Below are positions 25,966 through 35,069 of a stretch of DNA of 45,376 nt, piece by piece; the first letter of the stretch is position 1, and each line of letters starts with the position of its first letter. Location of the stretch: positions 1 through 45,376 of the forward strand of contig CALBVX010000107.1 in NCBI GenBank assembly GCA_937969515.1, read 5' to 3'. The translations under genes and the position numbers were made by a program. The DNA is from an uncultured Croceitalea sp. (GTDB lineage Bacteria; Bacteroidota; Bacteroidia; Flavobacteriales; Flavobacteriaceae). Under the pieces are notes generated by a model, which was not told where the DNA came from, made no database searches, and saw nothing but the letters and a program-made list of their open reading frames with translations.

Positions 25966-27282
25966 ATGCAAGAGCAATTATTAAAAAGGGCTATTACGGT
26001 TTTAGACAATAACTTTCAGGAAGGAGGATTTACCATTCCTAGTAAAGGATTATATCCATTTCAATGGAAATGGGATTCTGGATTTATTGCTTTGGGATTT
26101 GCACATTATAATATGGATCGCGCGAAAAAGGAAATTGAAACTTTATTGAATTCGCAATGGGAAAATGGTTTTATACCTCATATTATATTTCATACTGATA
26201 GTGATACCTATTTTCCAGGACCCGATTTTCATCAATCAAGCTTACATCCTCAAGCATCAAAAAAGATTCGTTCTACGGGGATGACACAACCTCCTGTATT
26301 TGGCTTTATACTGCAAAAACTATTCGAGATAGCAGAAGATAAAGAAGACGCTTTAAAATTTATTGAATCTAAAATAGATAGTGTATTTAATAATCATGTT
26401 TATTTCTATAAAAATCGAGATATAAATAATGAAGGCTTGGTTTATATCTATCATAATTGGGAGTCAGGTACAGATAACTCTCCTATGTGGGATGATATTT
26501 GGGCCACTATGAATCCACCAGAATATACCTTTGAAAGGAGAGATACTTCTCATGTAGATGCTTCTCAAAGGCCTTCCAAAAGAGAGTATGATCATTATTT
26601 ACATATCATAGATATTGCAAAAAAATATTTGTATGATGATGCTAAGATTGCTGAGTATTCTCCATTTTTAGTTCAAGATCCTTTATTTAATGCTATCCTA
26701 ATAAAATCTAATGAGGCTTTAATACAACTATATGAAAAGTTAGGTGGTAACGAAGAAAAAGTAAACTACCTAAAGAAACAGCAAAGTAAAAGTGTAAAGT
26801 CTTTAAATGATAAATTATACAATGATGAGCTAGGTGCTTATGTTCATTTTGATTTAAGAAAAAATATGCAGATACCCTATGTTTCTTCATCCTCTTTTTC
26901 GCCATTGTTTTCTGGAGCTCCTGATAAGGAAAAAGCTATTCGTCTCGTAGATACTATGATGACGAAGTTTGGCGGTGATGATAGATATTTATGTGCTTCA
27001 TTTGACCCAACCCATGAAAGATTCAACCCCAGAAAATATTGGAGAGGCCCAGTTTGGATAAATTTAAATTGGATGTTGTATAATGGACTAAAGGATTATG
27101 GATTCATAACAGTTGCCAATAGAGTAAAGAAGGATTCCTTAGAGCTTATTGAAAAATATGGTTTTTTCGAGTATTTCGACTCTAGAAAAACAAATCCTGA
27201 TTCTGATAATAGCGGTTATGGAGGAGATAACTTTTCATGGAGTGCCGCTCTCTTTATAGATTTTTTAAAAGAGAAAACCTAA
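25966..27282 (+). CDS. GH63-family hydrolase, probable mannosylglycerate/glucosylglycerate hydrolase
   Basis: The 438-residue protein lacks a signal peptide and shows the (alpha/alpha)6 barrel pattern of clan GH-G. Signatures are WKWDSGF near 35, GMTQPPVFGF near 105, NWESGTDNSPMWDD at 164-177, WRGPVWINLNWMLYNGL near 359, FFEYFD at 400-405 and FSWSAAL near 423. By analogy to bacterial glucosylglycerate hydrolases the acid is D170 and the base E402. The family splits alpha-mannosyl- or alpha-glucosyl-glycerate into hexose and glycerate, and the operon ends with glycerate kinase, which supports this over a trehalase or general glucosidase role. The length fits the 420-450 residues of that subgroup. 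Confidence 0.8.
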   Translation: MQEQLLKRAITVLDNNFQEGGFTIPSKGLYPFQWKWDSGFIALGFAHYNMDRAKKEIETLLNSQWENGFIPHIIFHTDSDTYFPGPDFHQSSLHPQASKKIRSTGMTQPPVFGFILQKLFEIAEDKEDALKFIESKIDSVFNNHVYFYKNRDINNEGLVYIYHNWESGTDNSPMWDDIWATMNPPEYTFERRDTSHVDASQRPSKREYDHYLHIIDIAKKYLYDDAKIAEYSPFLVQDPLFNAILIKSNEALIQLYEKLGGNEEKVNYLKKQQSKSVKSLNDKLYNDELGAYVHFDLRKNMQIPYVSSSSFSPLFSGAPDKEKAIRLVDTMMTKFGGDDRYLCASFDPTHERFNPRKYWRGPVWINLNWMLYNGLKDYGFITVANRVKKDSLELIEKYGFFEYFDSRKTNPDSDNSGYGGDNFSWSAALFIDFLKEKT

Positions 27283-27285
27283 TAA

Positions 27286-27879
27286 ATGTTTTTTGATTTT
27301 ACCCATAATTACGTTTTAGAGAATGATAGGGTAATACTAACTCCTCTTAATTTAGCTCACATAAATGATTTAAAATTTTTTTCCAAAGAAGAGTTAATCT
27401 GGAAATATTTTTTAGGAGAATCTAATGGATACCAAAACATCGATAGATATATAGCTCAAGCAATACAAAAGCGCGAAAATATGAAAGATTATGCTTTTGC
27501 TATTTATGATAAGAAACAAATGGAATATGCAGGAAGTACTCGTTTCTTTGATTTTTCTGAAGAATTTAATACAGTTAGGGTGGGATATACTTGGATTGGT
27601 CAAAATTTTTGGGGTACTGGTTTAAATAAAAATTGTAAATATTTATTATTTGAGTTTGCATTTGATAGTATTGGTTTTGAAAGAATTGGTTTAGGAGCAC
27701 ATTCTGAAAATAGTTTAAGTATAGCTGCTATGAAGAGTTTAGGATGTAAACAGGAAGGTGTTATTCGCAATATCTTTCCATCAATACTTAGCGATGGGAG
27801 AGCAGATGCCGTTCTCTTCGGAATTCTTAAAGATGAATGGAAAAACAACATTAAAAATAATTTAAAGAATAGATTATGA
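27286..27879 (+). CDS. GNAT-family N-acetyltransferase (RimJ/RimL-like)
   Basis: The 197-residue protein has the GNAT acetyl-CoA fold: RVILTPLNLAHINDL at the start, AGSTRFFDFSEEFNTVRVGYTWIGQNFWGTGLNKNCKYLLFEFAF at 83-127, and the NSLSIAAMKSLGCKQEGVIRN segment typical of RimJ/RimL-type enzymes. It starts 3 bp after the GH63 gene and overlaps the symporter gene by four bases, so it is in the operon. Its substrate is unknown. It could acetylate a pathway intermediate, or be a passenger. Confidence 0.85.
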   Translation: MFFDFTHNYVLENDRVILTPLNLAHINDLKFFSKEELIWKYFLGESNGYQNIDRYIAQAIQKRENMKDYAFAIYDKKQMEYAGSTRFFDFSEEFNTVRVGYTWIGQNFWGTGLNKNCKYLLFEFAFDSIGFERIGLGAHSENSLSIAAMKSLGCKQEGVIRNIFPSILSDGRADAVLFGILKDEWKNNIKNNLKNRL

Positions 27880-29480
27880 ATTACTTAGATTATATCATAA
27901 TTGTAGTTTACCTAATTGGTTTCTTAGGAATTGGGTATTTCTTTAAGGAGAATAAAAGTTCTGGGGATTATTTTTTAGGAGGCCGAAGTATGGGCTGGTT
28001 TCCGTTAAGCTTATCTACAATGGCAACTCAATTGTCTGCTATCAGTTTTATTTCTGCACCAGCATTTGTTGGGTTAAAGGATGGAGGAGGACTTCAATGG
28101 TTAACTTATGAATTTGGAGTTCCTCTAGCTATGGCCTTTCTTTTAATTGCCTTAATACCTACTCTATATAAATCAGGAATTGTTAGTGTTTATGAATATT
28201 TGGAGAAACGTTTTGATGCTTCTTCACGTTTATTAATAAGTTTTGTTTTTCAAATAAGTCGATCCGTAGCTACTGGTGTAATGGTTTATACTATGGCATT
28301 AATATTACAGGCAACAGCGGGAGTAGATTTTTGGATTTCTATTTTGATTATAGGAGTAATCACATTGGTCTACTCTTTTCAAGGTGGGATGAAAGCGGTA
28401 ATCTGGGGAGATGTTATTCAAATGGTTATTTTGTTTTTAGGAATTGTAATTTGCTTAGTTTATGGTATTAGTGAGTTGGGTGGGTTTGAAAATTTTCTCA
28501 CTAATGTAGACCAAGACAGGCTAATTGCGGTTGACTTTAATAAATGGGGATTTGATAACGCTAATGGTGATGATGAATTTGGATTTTGGCCAATGGTAAT
28601 CGGAGGATTTTTCTTGTACGCCTCATATTATGGAACAGACCAAACCCAATCACAAAGATTACTTTCATCTAAAGGTATGCCAACGATTAAAAAATTGCTA
28701 CTGGCAAATGGACTTTTTAGATTCCCACTTACGCTAACCTACTGTGTCATGGGATTGGTGTTAGGAACTTTATTACTTCAGGATTTAGGGTTTCAAGATA
28801 TGATGGAAGCTACTTACCAAGCTAATATAGGTTCTTTAGAAGGTAAAAAAGCAGACTTAATGGTACCTGTGTTTATTATTAATTATTTACCTAATGGGGT
28901 TATAGGTATTTTAATAGTGGCCATTATGTCCGCAGCAATGTCGTCTTTAAGTTCTACTGTAAATTCACTTTCGGCAGTTTCTATGGAAGATTTTGTAAAG
29001 CGATTTAAACCTAAGATGAGTGATGCTAAATACGTAATGAACTCTCGATTGATATCACTTTTTTGGGGTCTAGTGTGTTTAGGTTTAGCTTTCTTTGCAG
29101 GTAATATCGAAGGAACTGTTATAGAGGTGATTAATAAGATAAGCTCTGTTTTTTACGGACCTATTCTAGCTGCTTTTATACTAGCTATTCTGACTAAAAA
29201 GACTCATGCTTTAGGTGCTAATATTGGTATTGTTGTAGGTGTGTTATTTAATATGTATTTGTGGCTTTATGTACCAGAAGTTTTTTGGTTTTGGTGGAAT
29301 GCTATTGGTTGTTTGGTTACTATGGTTGTAGCGATGGCGGTTAGTTTTTTTGTGAAACAAAAGGCTAATGAAGGCTTAGAAGTAGTTTATTATGCTGGCA
29401 GAAAGGAAGTTTTCATCTTAACAAGCTTTTTTATCTTAATAATTGCTCTAAGTATATTTATGCCCAATTTCTTTAGTTAA
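27876..29480 (+). CDS. Sodium/solute symporter (SSS family)
   Basis: The 534-residue protein has about 13-14 membrane helices. It shows the SSS pattern at the N-terminus (DYFLGGRSMGWFPLSLSTMATQLSAISFISAPA) and a conserved segment near 345-360 (IMSAAMSSLSSTVNSLSA) that contributes to the sodium site. It would carry the solute delivered to the periplasm by the TonB receptor across the inner membrane, driven by sodium, as is common in marine bacteria. The substrate is inferred to be a glyceryl glycoside or a product of it. It is translationally coupled to the GNAT gene and lies 9 bp before the glycerate kinase gene. Confidence 0.92.
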   Translation: MNYLDYIIIVVYLIGFLGIGYFFKENKSSGDYFLGGRSMGWFPLSLSTMATQLSAISFISAPAFVGLKDGGGLQWLTYEFGVPLAMAFLLIALIPTLYKSGIVSVYEYLEKRFDASSRLLISFVFQISRSVATGVMVYTMALILQATAGVDFWISILIIGVITLVYSFQGGMKAVIWGDVIQMVILFLGIVICLVYGISELGGFENFLTNVDQDRLIAVDFNKWGFDNANGDDEFGFWPMVIGGFFLYASYYGTDQTQSQRLLSSKGMPTIKKLLLANGLFRFPLTLTYCVMGLVLGTLLLQDLGFQDMMEATYQANIGSLEGKKADLMVPVFIINYLPNGVIGILIVAIMSAAMSSLSSTVNSLSAVSMEDFVKRFKPKMSDAKYVMNSRLISLFWGLVCLGLAFFAGNIEGTVIEVINKISSVFYGPILAAFILAILTKKTHALGANIGIVVGVLFNMYLWLYVPEVFWFWWNAIGCLVTMVVAMAVSFFVKQKANEGLEVVYYAGRKEVFILTSFFILIIALSIFMPNFFS

Positions 29481-29489
29481 TTTTTTTAA

Positions 29490-30617
29490 ATGAAGTTTGT
29501 ACTTGCACCTGATAAATACAAAGGCTCGTTAACTGGGCTAGAATTTTGTAATGCTGTTGCAGAAGGTATTAAACAGGTTTTTCCTGAAGCTAAAATTGTA
29601 AAACTACCTTTAGCAGATGGTGGTGATGGTACTATTGAAGTGATTAAGGAATATTTAAATGCAGATTTAATTACTTTACAGGTCTCGGATCCATTGTTTA
29701 GACAAATACAATCTTCTTATTTACTTTCTAGTAATAAAAAGACTGCCTTTATTGAAATGTCAGAAGCTTCTGGGTACAAGTTGCTCCAAAACAGTGAATT
29801 GAATTGTATGCATACCACTACAATTGGCACTGGAGAGCTTATTGTTGATGCCTTGAATAATGGAGTAAAAGAAATAATTTTAGGTATTGGTGGGAGTGCA
29901 ACTAATGATGGAGGTATAGGAATGGCGTCGGCTTTAGGGTACGAATTTTTAAATAATGATGGTAATATATTAAAACCAATAGGTAGCAACTTGGATAGAG
30001 TAGCTACTATTAGAAAAGTTTCAGCTCATAAAAGGTTAGATGGTGTAAAAGTGAACGTTGCCTGCGATGTTTCTAATCCATTTTATGGGTCTAACGGAGC
30101 TGCTCATGTATATGGTCCTCAGAAAGGAGTTAACTCAACAGAAATTCAATTATTAGATGCTGGACTCAAAAATTTGGCTAGGGTTATAAAATCTGATTTA
30201 GAAATAGATGTTCAAAATATAAAAGGTTCTGGTGCTGCCGGTGGTTTGGGAGGTGGAGCGGTAGCTTTTTTAAATGCCAATCTAAAATCAGGAATTGAGT
30301 TGATTAAAGAAATTGCTGATTTTGATAATGCAATTAAGGATGCAAATTGGATTATTACAGGAGAAGGTAAGTTGGATTTACAAACACTCTCTGGAAAAAC
30401 AATCGCTGGAGTATTGGCTTCTGCAAAAAGTAAAGGCATTCCTGTTGCAGCTATGTGCGGTTCTGTAAAACTTACTCCAAAAGAAAAGGAAATGACAGGT
30501 TTAAGCTATATTACCGCAGTTTCTAATGAAACAGAAAGTTTAGAAGTTGCTATGAAGAATAGTTATGAAAACTTAGTAATAGCTACCAAAAGGTTTTGCA
30601 AAACCTTGATGGAGTAA
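29490..30617 (+). CDS. Glycerate kinase (GarK/GlxK type)
   Basis: The 375-residue protein matches class I glycerate kinases. It opens FVLAPDKYKGSLTGLEF, with PLADGGDGTIEV near 40, IGGSATNDGGIGMASALG near 132 and ITGEGKLDLQTLSGKTIAGV near 288. It phosphorylates D-glycerate with ATP, in this family usually to 2-phosphoglycerate, which enters glycolysis directly. As the last gene of the operon it supplies the natural second step after release of glycerate by the GH63 enzyme. A free-glycerate or glyoxylate role is less likely because no tartronate semialdehyde genes are present. Confidence 0.93.
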   Translation: MKFVLAPDKYKGSLTGLEFCNAVAEGIKQVFPEAKIVKLPLADGGDGTIEVIKEYLNADLITLQVSDPLFRQIQSSYLLSSNKKTAFIEMSEASGYKLLQNSELNCMHTTTIGTGELIVDALNNGVKEIILGIGGSATNDGGIGMASALGYEFLNNDGNILKPIGSNLDRVATIRKVSAHKRLDGVKVNVACDVSNPFYGSNGAAHVYGPQKGVNSTEIQLLDAGLKNLARVIKSDLEIDVQNIKGSGAAGGLGGGAVAFLNANLKSGIELIKEIADFDNAIKDANWIITGEGKLDLQTLSGKTIAGVLASAKSKGIPVAAMCGSVKLTPKEKEMTGLSYITAVSNETESLEVAMKNSYENLVIATKRFCKTLME

Positions 30618-30647
30618 TTTATATTTCCAAAAACTGAAATTACATTC

Positions 30648-30672
30648 CCCAGCTCCTGGGCATTTCTTTTCA
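30648..30672 (+). terminator. Possible terminator after the glycerate kinase gene
   Basis: CCCAG (30648-30652) pairs with CTGGG (30656-30660) around a CTC loop, followed by a T-rich stretch. The stem is short, so this is only a candidate end for the uptake operon. Confidence 0.45.
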
Positions 30673-30744
30673 TTTATTTGCCTTAAATTACTATGGTAAA
30701 GATATTCTCTTACTTTCAATCTAATTGAGATAACAACTTATCCT

Positions 30745-32361
30745 ATGGCACAAAAACGTATTGAAATTACCAAGATTTCAGAACTTCAAGAAAAGGTACC
30801 TAAGTACGCACTAGTTAAAAACACAGATTTAGTTATAATAAAACATGAGACTGGTATTTCAGTTCTTTATGGAAGATGTCATCATAGAGGAGCTTTATTA
30901 GCTGATGGTCATATTGATGGTCATAATTTAATTTGTGGTGTTCATGGTTGGGATTATCGTTATGATACTGGAATAAGTGAATATAATAATGATGAGCAAC
31001 TTCATAAATTTCAAGAATATATTGAAGGAGATTCGCTTCAAGTAGATGAAAATGAGATTACTGCTTTTGAAACTAATCATCCGCAACCTTTTGATAGAGA
31101 TGCCTATTTAGGGACTTATGCAGATACCCACCCAGAAGAAACTGAGCCTTATACAGGGTATATTAAAGAATTGGCAGTAAATGGATTAAAAAACCTTGGA
31201 CATCATGGTTTTTCTGCTTCTATGGGAGTTGATAGAAATACGCTCCCCAAATGGAGCGATATTCAATTTCTTCCAGCACAATTAGCTTCTAGACCATTAT
31301 TAGATGATGAAGAGGTGCTAACTAAGATTACCATTGGACCAAAAGCAAAGAAACCTTTAGTGTTAGATATTCCAATTTTTGTTAGTGATATGAGCTTTGG
31401 CGCTTTATCACGAGAAGCTAAAATCGCTTTGTCAAAAGGGGCCGAAATGGCTGGAACTGGAATATGTTCTGGGGAAGGAGGAATGCTCCCCGAAGAACAA
31501 AATAATAATTCTAAATATTTTTATGAACTAGCGTCAGCTCAGTTTGGGTTTAGTTGGGATAAACTAGATAATGTACAAGCCTTCCATTTTAAAGGAGGGC
31601 AAGGAGCAAAAACGGGCACTGGAGGCCATTTACCTGGCAATAAAGTAAGCAAGGAAATCGCTGAGGTTCGGGGATTAAATGAAGGAGAGACAGCAATTAG
31701 TCCAGCTACTTTTCCAAATTTTCATGGTGTTAAAGATTTTAAAGTTTTTGCAGCGAAAGTCCGTGAACGAACAGGGGGAATACCGGTTGGCTTTAAAATA
31801 GCCGCCAGTCATATCGAAAAAGATATTCAATTTGCCTTGGATGTTGGGGTCGATTATATAATTCTTGATGGTAGAGGTGGAGGTACAGGTTCTGCACCTA
31901 CGATTCTTAGAGATAATATTAATGTACCCACAATACCTGCGCTAGCGAGAGCAAGAAAATATTTAGACAAGGTTGGTGCTAAAGATGTAACTTTAATAAT
32001 TACAGGTGGTTTAAGAATAGCAGAAGATTTTGCTAAGGCCTTGATGATGGGTGCTGATGCTATTGCGGTTTCTAATTCTGCCTTACAGGCCATAGGCTGT
32101 TTAGGGATGCGAGCTTGTGGTTCTAATAATTGCCCAGTAGGCATTGCCACCCAAAAAGAATCTTTGCGTAACAGGCTCATTATTGACTCTTCTGCAAAAC
32201 AATTATATAATTTTTTTAGTGCTACAAACGATTTAATAAAGGTAGTAGCACGTTCTTGCGGTTATGATGATGTTTCAAAATTTAACCCTAATGATTTATC
32301 AACTTTTGACAGAGATATGCACCACTTAACGGGTATTAATTATGCAGGGGTTAAAATTTAA
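30745..32361 (+). CDS. Rieske-glutamate synthase-like (FMN/3Fe-4S) fusion protein
   Basis: The 538-residue protein begins with a Rieske ferredoxin domain (1-110; ligands C45, H47, C64, H67). A glutamate-synthase-type FMN TIM barrel follows (about 170-500): DMSFGALSREA, KGGQGAKTGTGG, LDGRGGGTGSAP, ITGGLRIAEDFAKAL. It ends in GCLGMRACGSNNCPVG, with C452, C458 and C463 in the C-x5-C-x4-C spacing of the GltB 3Fe-4S cluster. The N-terminal glutaminase domain of real glutamate synthase is missing, and the Rieske domain takes its place. It is presumably a cytosolic redox enzyme passing electrons between the Rieske centre, the 3Fe-4S cluster and FMN; its substrate is unknown. It heads a 13-gene run. 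Confidence 0.88.
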   Translation: MAQKRIEITKISELQEKVPKYALVKNTDLVIIKHETGISVLYGRCHHRGALLADGHIDGHNLICGVHGWDYRYDTGISEYNNDEQLHKFQEYIEGDSLQVDENEITAFETNHPQPFDRDAYLGTYADTHPEETEPYTGYIKELAVNGLKNLGHHGFSASMGVDRNTLPKWSDIQFLPAQLASRPLLDDEEVLTKITIGPKAKKPLVLDIPIFVSDMSFGALSREAKIALSKGAEMAGTGICSGEGGMLPEEQNNNSKYFYELASAQFGFSWDKLDNVQAFHFKGGQGAKTGTGGHLPGNKVSKEIAEVRGLNEGETAISPATFPNFHGVKDFKVFAAKVRERTGGIPVGFKIAASHIEKDIQFALDVGVDYIILDGRGGGTGSAPTILRDNINVPTIPALARARKYLDKVGAKDVTLIITGGLRIAEDFAKALMMGADAIAVSNSALQAIGCLGMRACGSNNCPVGIATQKESLRNRLIIDSSAKQLYNFFSATNDLIKVVARSCGYDDVSKFNPNDLSTFDRDMHHLTGINYAGVKI

Positions 32362-32884
32362 AATAGCATTTGTTCTAATTTTTTTTGTGATTACATCTGA
32401 GCTAAGGGCGCAAATGGAGCCTCCGTTTCTACTGCCGGGTGTAGCAGCAACGTATTCGAGTAATTTAGAAACCACAGGAATAAATGCCAGGGTATATTAT
32501 GGCATTGACCATACGTATTGCTTTGGACCTGAAATCTCTTATTTTAAAAAATCTGAAGATGGTATCGAACTATCCTTATTTGAAGCAAATGTAAATCTTC
32601 ATTACATCATTGATTTAAATAAAGGTCTAGGGTTTTATCCATTAACAGGAATTAATTACACTATTGAAACTGAAATAGAAAACCAAGGTTTTGAAAAAGA
32701 AAAGTTTTCAGAAAATGCTTTCGGATTAAATATTGGTGCTGGATTTCATTACACCGTAGGAAGAATTCTCTTTTTCACAGAGTATAAATATGTTATAAGT
32801 ACCTTGAACGATCACTTTTTTACAGCAGGCGCATTGTTGAATTTTTCTCTGGCTAAAAAAGGTAAATCTAAACAGCATAACTAG
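32342..32884 (+). CDS. Small outer-membrane beta-barrel protein
   Basis: The 180-residue protein has a signal peptide (about 1-23, ending LRAQ) and alternating amphipathic strands: VAATYSSNLETTGINARVYYGI, then GFHYTVGRILFFTEYKYVIS near the end. This is the pattern of small eight-stranded Bacteroidota barrels. The start overlaps the previous gene by 20 nt. No enzymatic motif is seen. It sits between two Rieske fusion genes and may be an envelope component of the same system or merely co-transcribed. Confidence 0.72.
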   Translation: MQGLKFKIAFVLIFFVITSELRAQMEPPFLLPGVAATYSSNLETTGINARVYYGIDHTYCFGPEISYFKKSEDGIELSLFEANVNLHYIIDLNKGLGFYPLTGINYTIETEIENQGFEKEKFSENAFGLNIGAGFHYTVGRILFFTEYKYVISTLNDHFFTAGALLNFSLAKKGKSKQHN

Positions 32885-32902
32885 TAAATAAGTATTAATC
32901 AC

Positions 32903-34855
32903 ATGCAGAATAAGAAAATCATTTGGCATAAAGTACTAAATAATAAGAGCGAACTTCCAGAAGGGCGCGTTAAAACGGTAACTGCTGCCCATAAAGGCAT
33001 TTGTCTCACCCATTTTGAAGGTAAATTTTCTGCATTGGACAATAGATGTCCTCATCAAGGGGGTCCTTTAGGAGAAGGTTCTATTGAAAATGGAATGCTA
33101 CGCTGTCCTTGGCACGGGTGGGACTATCATCCTTGCACAGGAAATTCACCAGGAGGTTTTGATGATGGCATAGAAACTTTTGAAGTTAAGGAAGAAAATA
33201 ATGCAATTTATGTTGGGGTTGAAGAGGAAGCAGACCATCAAACCACAGTTTCTGATATTATGGTAGAAACTATGGTCAATTGGGGAGTAACAAAAGTATT
33301 TGGTATGGTAGGGCATTCTAATTTGGGTTTTGCCGATGCTATGAAACGCCAAGAACAAAAAGGAAACTTAAGCTTTTATGGTATACGTCATGAAGGTGCT
33401 GCAGCTTTTGCTGCCTCAGCTTATGGTAAATTGACTGGCAAACCTGCAGCTTGTTTTTCAATTGCTGGCCCCGGAGCAACTAATATGTACACCGGTATGT
33501 GGGATGCTAAGGTCGATAGAGCCCCACTTTTAGCACTTACCGGTCAGGTTGCCACACAAGTGGTTGGAACCGGTAATTTTCAGGAGGTAGATTTGGTTAG
33601 AGGTTTTAGTACCGTAGCTGAATTTAATCAAAGGGTACAAAGCGATAGTAAACATGCAGAATTAATGTCTTTAGCAGTGAAAAGTGCCATTCTAAAACGT
33701 GATGTTTCGCATTTAACTTTTCCCGATGAGGTACAAGAGAAATTAGCGAACCCCAATGCTATTGCCCAAACTCCAGATAAGAGAATTACCCAGATGGAGA
33801 TTGCACCGCCAAAGGATGCGGTAAATGATGCGATTGAATTAATCAAAAAATCGAAACGTCCGGTAATCATCATGGGGCACGGGGCTAGGGCGCATAAAAA
33901 AGAAGTTGTAAAATTTGCTGAAAGTTTAAATGCAGCAGTAGTTACTACATTTAAGGGAAAAGGACTTATTGCAGACAGTCACCCTTTAGGTGGTGGTGTT
34001 CTAGGGCGCAGCGGAACCCCAATTGCTTCTTGGTTTATGAACGAAGCTGATTTGTTATTAGTATTTGGTGCCTCTTTTTCAAACCATACAGGCATAACAC
34101 CCAAAAAACCAATAATTCAAATTGATTTTGACCCAATGGCCTTAAGCAAGTTCCATAAGGTTGAGGTAGCCGTTTGGGGTGAAATTTCAAGAACTCTTGA
34201 GATTTTTAATAAGGAACTAAAAGGAAAAGTAAATACACTGAATCAAACCGAGGAAATTGCAGCGAGATGGAAGATATGGAAGGAAGAAAAAGCAAAACGC
34301 CTTTTAGAAACTTCAGATAAGGGAATTAGTTCAATTGCTGTTTTTGAAACAATGAATAAGTTAACTCCTGAGAATGCTGTTATGTGCGTAGATGTTGGTA
34401 ATAATGCCTATTCTTTTGGACGATATTTTGAACCTACAAACCAAGATTTTTTAATGTCAGGTTATCTAGGGTCTATTGGTTTTGCCTTACCAGCAGCCAT
34501 TGGGGCTTGGTCGGCGGTTGGTAATTCAAGACCGGTCATCGCAGTTGCCGGTGATGGGGGTTTATGTCAATACTTGGCAGAAATAACTACCCTTGTTAAA
34601 TACAATATGCCTGTAAAGTTAATTGTTTTGAATAATCATGAACTAGGTAAAATTTCCAAAGAACAAAGGGCCGGCGAGTTTGATGTTTGGAAAACGTCAC
34701 TTTCTAATCCTAATTTTGCAGAATTTGCAAGTTCATGTGGTGCTTGGGGCAAACGTGTTGAAAATCAGAATGATTTAGAAAAAGAAATGAAGAATATGTT
34801 TGAACAAGATGGTGCTGCAGTACTAGAAATAATGACCGATGTAAACCTTATTTAA
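32903..34855 (+). CDS. Rieske-PoxB-like thiamine pyrophosphate enzyme fusion
   Basis: The 650-residue protein starts with a Rieske domain (1-110; C49-P-H51 and CPWH at 68-71). It continues as a full ThDP enzyme with the N-terminal domain (about 115-285, catalytic glutamate in IRHEGAAAFAASAYG), a central domain (about 305-430) and the ThDP-binding C-terminal domain (about 465-640; GDGG...NN motif). The closest pattern is pyruvate oxidase/pyruvate:quinone oxidoreductase (PoxB) rather than acetolactate synthase. An attached Rieske domain could take the electrons from decarboxylation in place of, or besides, flavin. The substrate (pyruvate or another 2-oxo acid) is not certain. Confidence 0.87.
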   Translation: MQNKKIIWHKVLNNKSELPEGRVKTVTAAHKGICLTHFEGKFSALDNRCPHQGGPLGEGSIENGMLRCPWHGWDYHPCTGNSPGGFDDGIETFEVKEENNAIYVGVEEEADHQTTVSDIMVETMVNWGVTKVFGMVGHSNLGFADAMKRQEQKGNLSFYGIRHEGAAAFAASAYGKLTGKPAACFSIAGPGATNMYTGMWDAKVDRAPLLALTGQVATQVVGTGNFQEVDLVRGFSTVAEFNQRVQSDSKHAELMSLAVKSAILKRDVSHLTFPDEVQEKLANPNAIAQTPDKRITQMEIAPPKDAVNDAIELIKKSKRPVIIMGHGARAHKKEVVKFAESLNAAVVTTFKGKGLIADSHPLGGGVLGRSGTPIASWFMNEADLLLVFGASFSNHTGITPKKPIIQIDFDPMALSKFHKVEVAVWGEISRTLEIFNKELKGKVNTLNQTEEIAARWKIWKEEKAKRLLETSDKGISSIAVFETMNKLTPENAVMCVDVGNNAYSFGRYFEPTNQDFLMSGYLGSIGFALPAAIGAWSAVGNSRPVIAVAGDGGLCQYLAEITTLVKYNMPVKLIVLNNHELGKISKEQRAGEFDVWKTSLSNPNFAEFASSCGAWGKRVENQNDLEKEMKNMFEQDGAAVLEIMTDVNLI

Positions 34856-34856
34856 G

Positions 34857-35069
34857 ATGCAGATAATTATTTCTATTTTTTTAGCGGTATTAGGCATTTA
34901 CTTTAGTATTGGGTTACTTTTTGGACTGTATTTTGTTTTTGCAGGAGCAGTTAAAATAGACCCCCTATTAAAAGAAAGCAAAAAGAAAGTTCGGTTGTTA
35001 TTACTTCCAGGGACAATCGCTACATGGCCTTTTTTAATGGGAAAACTTCTTAAATCAAGAACAAGATGA
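34857..35069 (+). CDS. Small two-helix membrane protein
   Basis: The 70-residue protein has a hydrophobic helix at about 1-30 (SIFLAVLGIYFSIGLLFGLY) and a second, shorter one near 45-63 (LLLLPGTIATWPFLMG), with a basic C-terminus. It starts one base after the Rieske-PoxB gene and overlaps the next gene by four bases, so it is probably a real, translated member of the operon. Similar small proteins accompany membrane redox proteins in other phyla, to my recollection. No function can be assigned. Confidence 0.7.
   Translation: MQIIISIFLAVLGIYFSIGLLFGLYFVFAGAVKIDPLLKESKKKVRLLLLPGTIATWPFLMGKLLKSRTR

Noticed and set aside
25966-27282. Trehalase or general alpha-glucosidase
   Set aside because: Length, motif set and the co-transcribed glycerate kinase gene fit mannosyl/glucosylglycerate hydrolase better; not fully excluded.
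32903-34855. Acetolactate synthase large subunit
   Set aside because: The C-terminal part follows the PoxB pattern, an N-terminal Rieske domain is present and no small subunit or branched-chain amino acid genes are adjacent.
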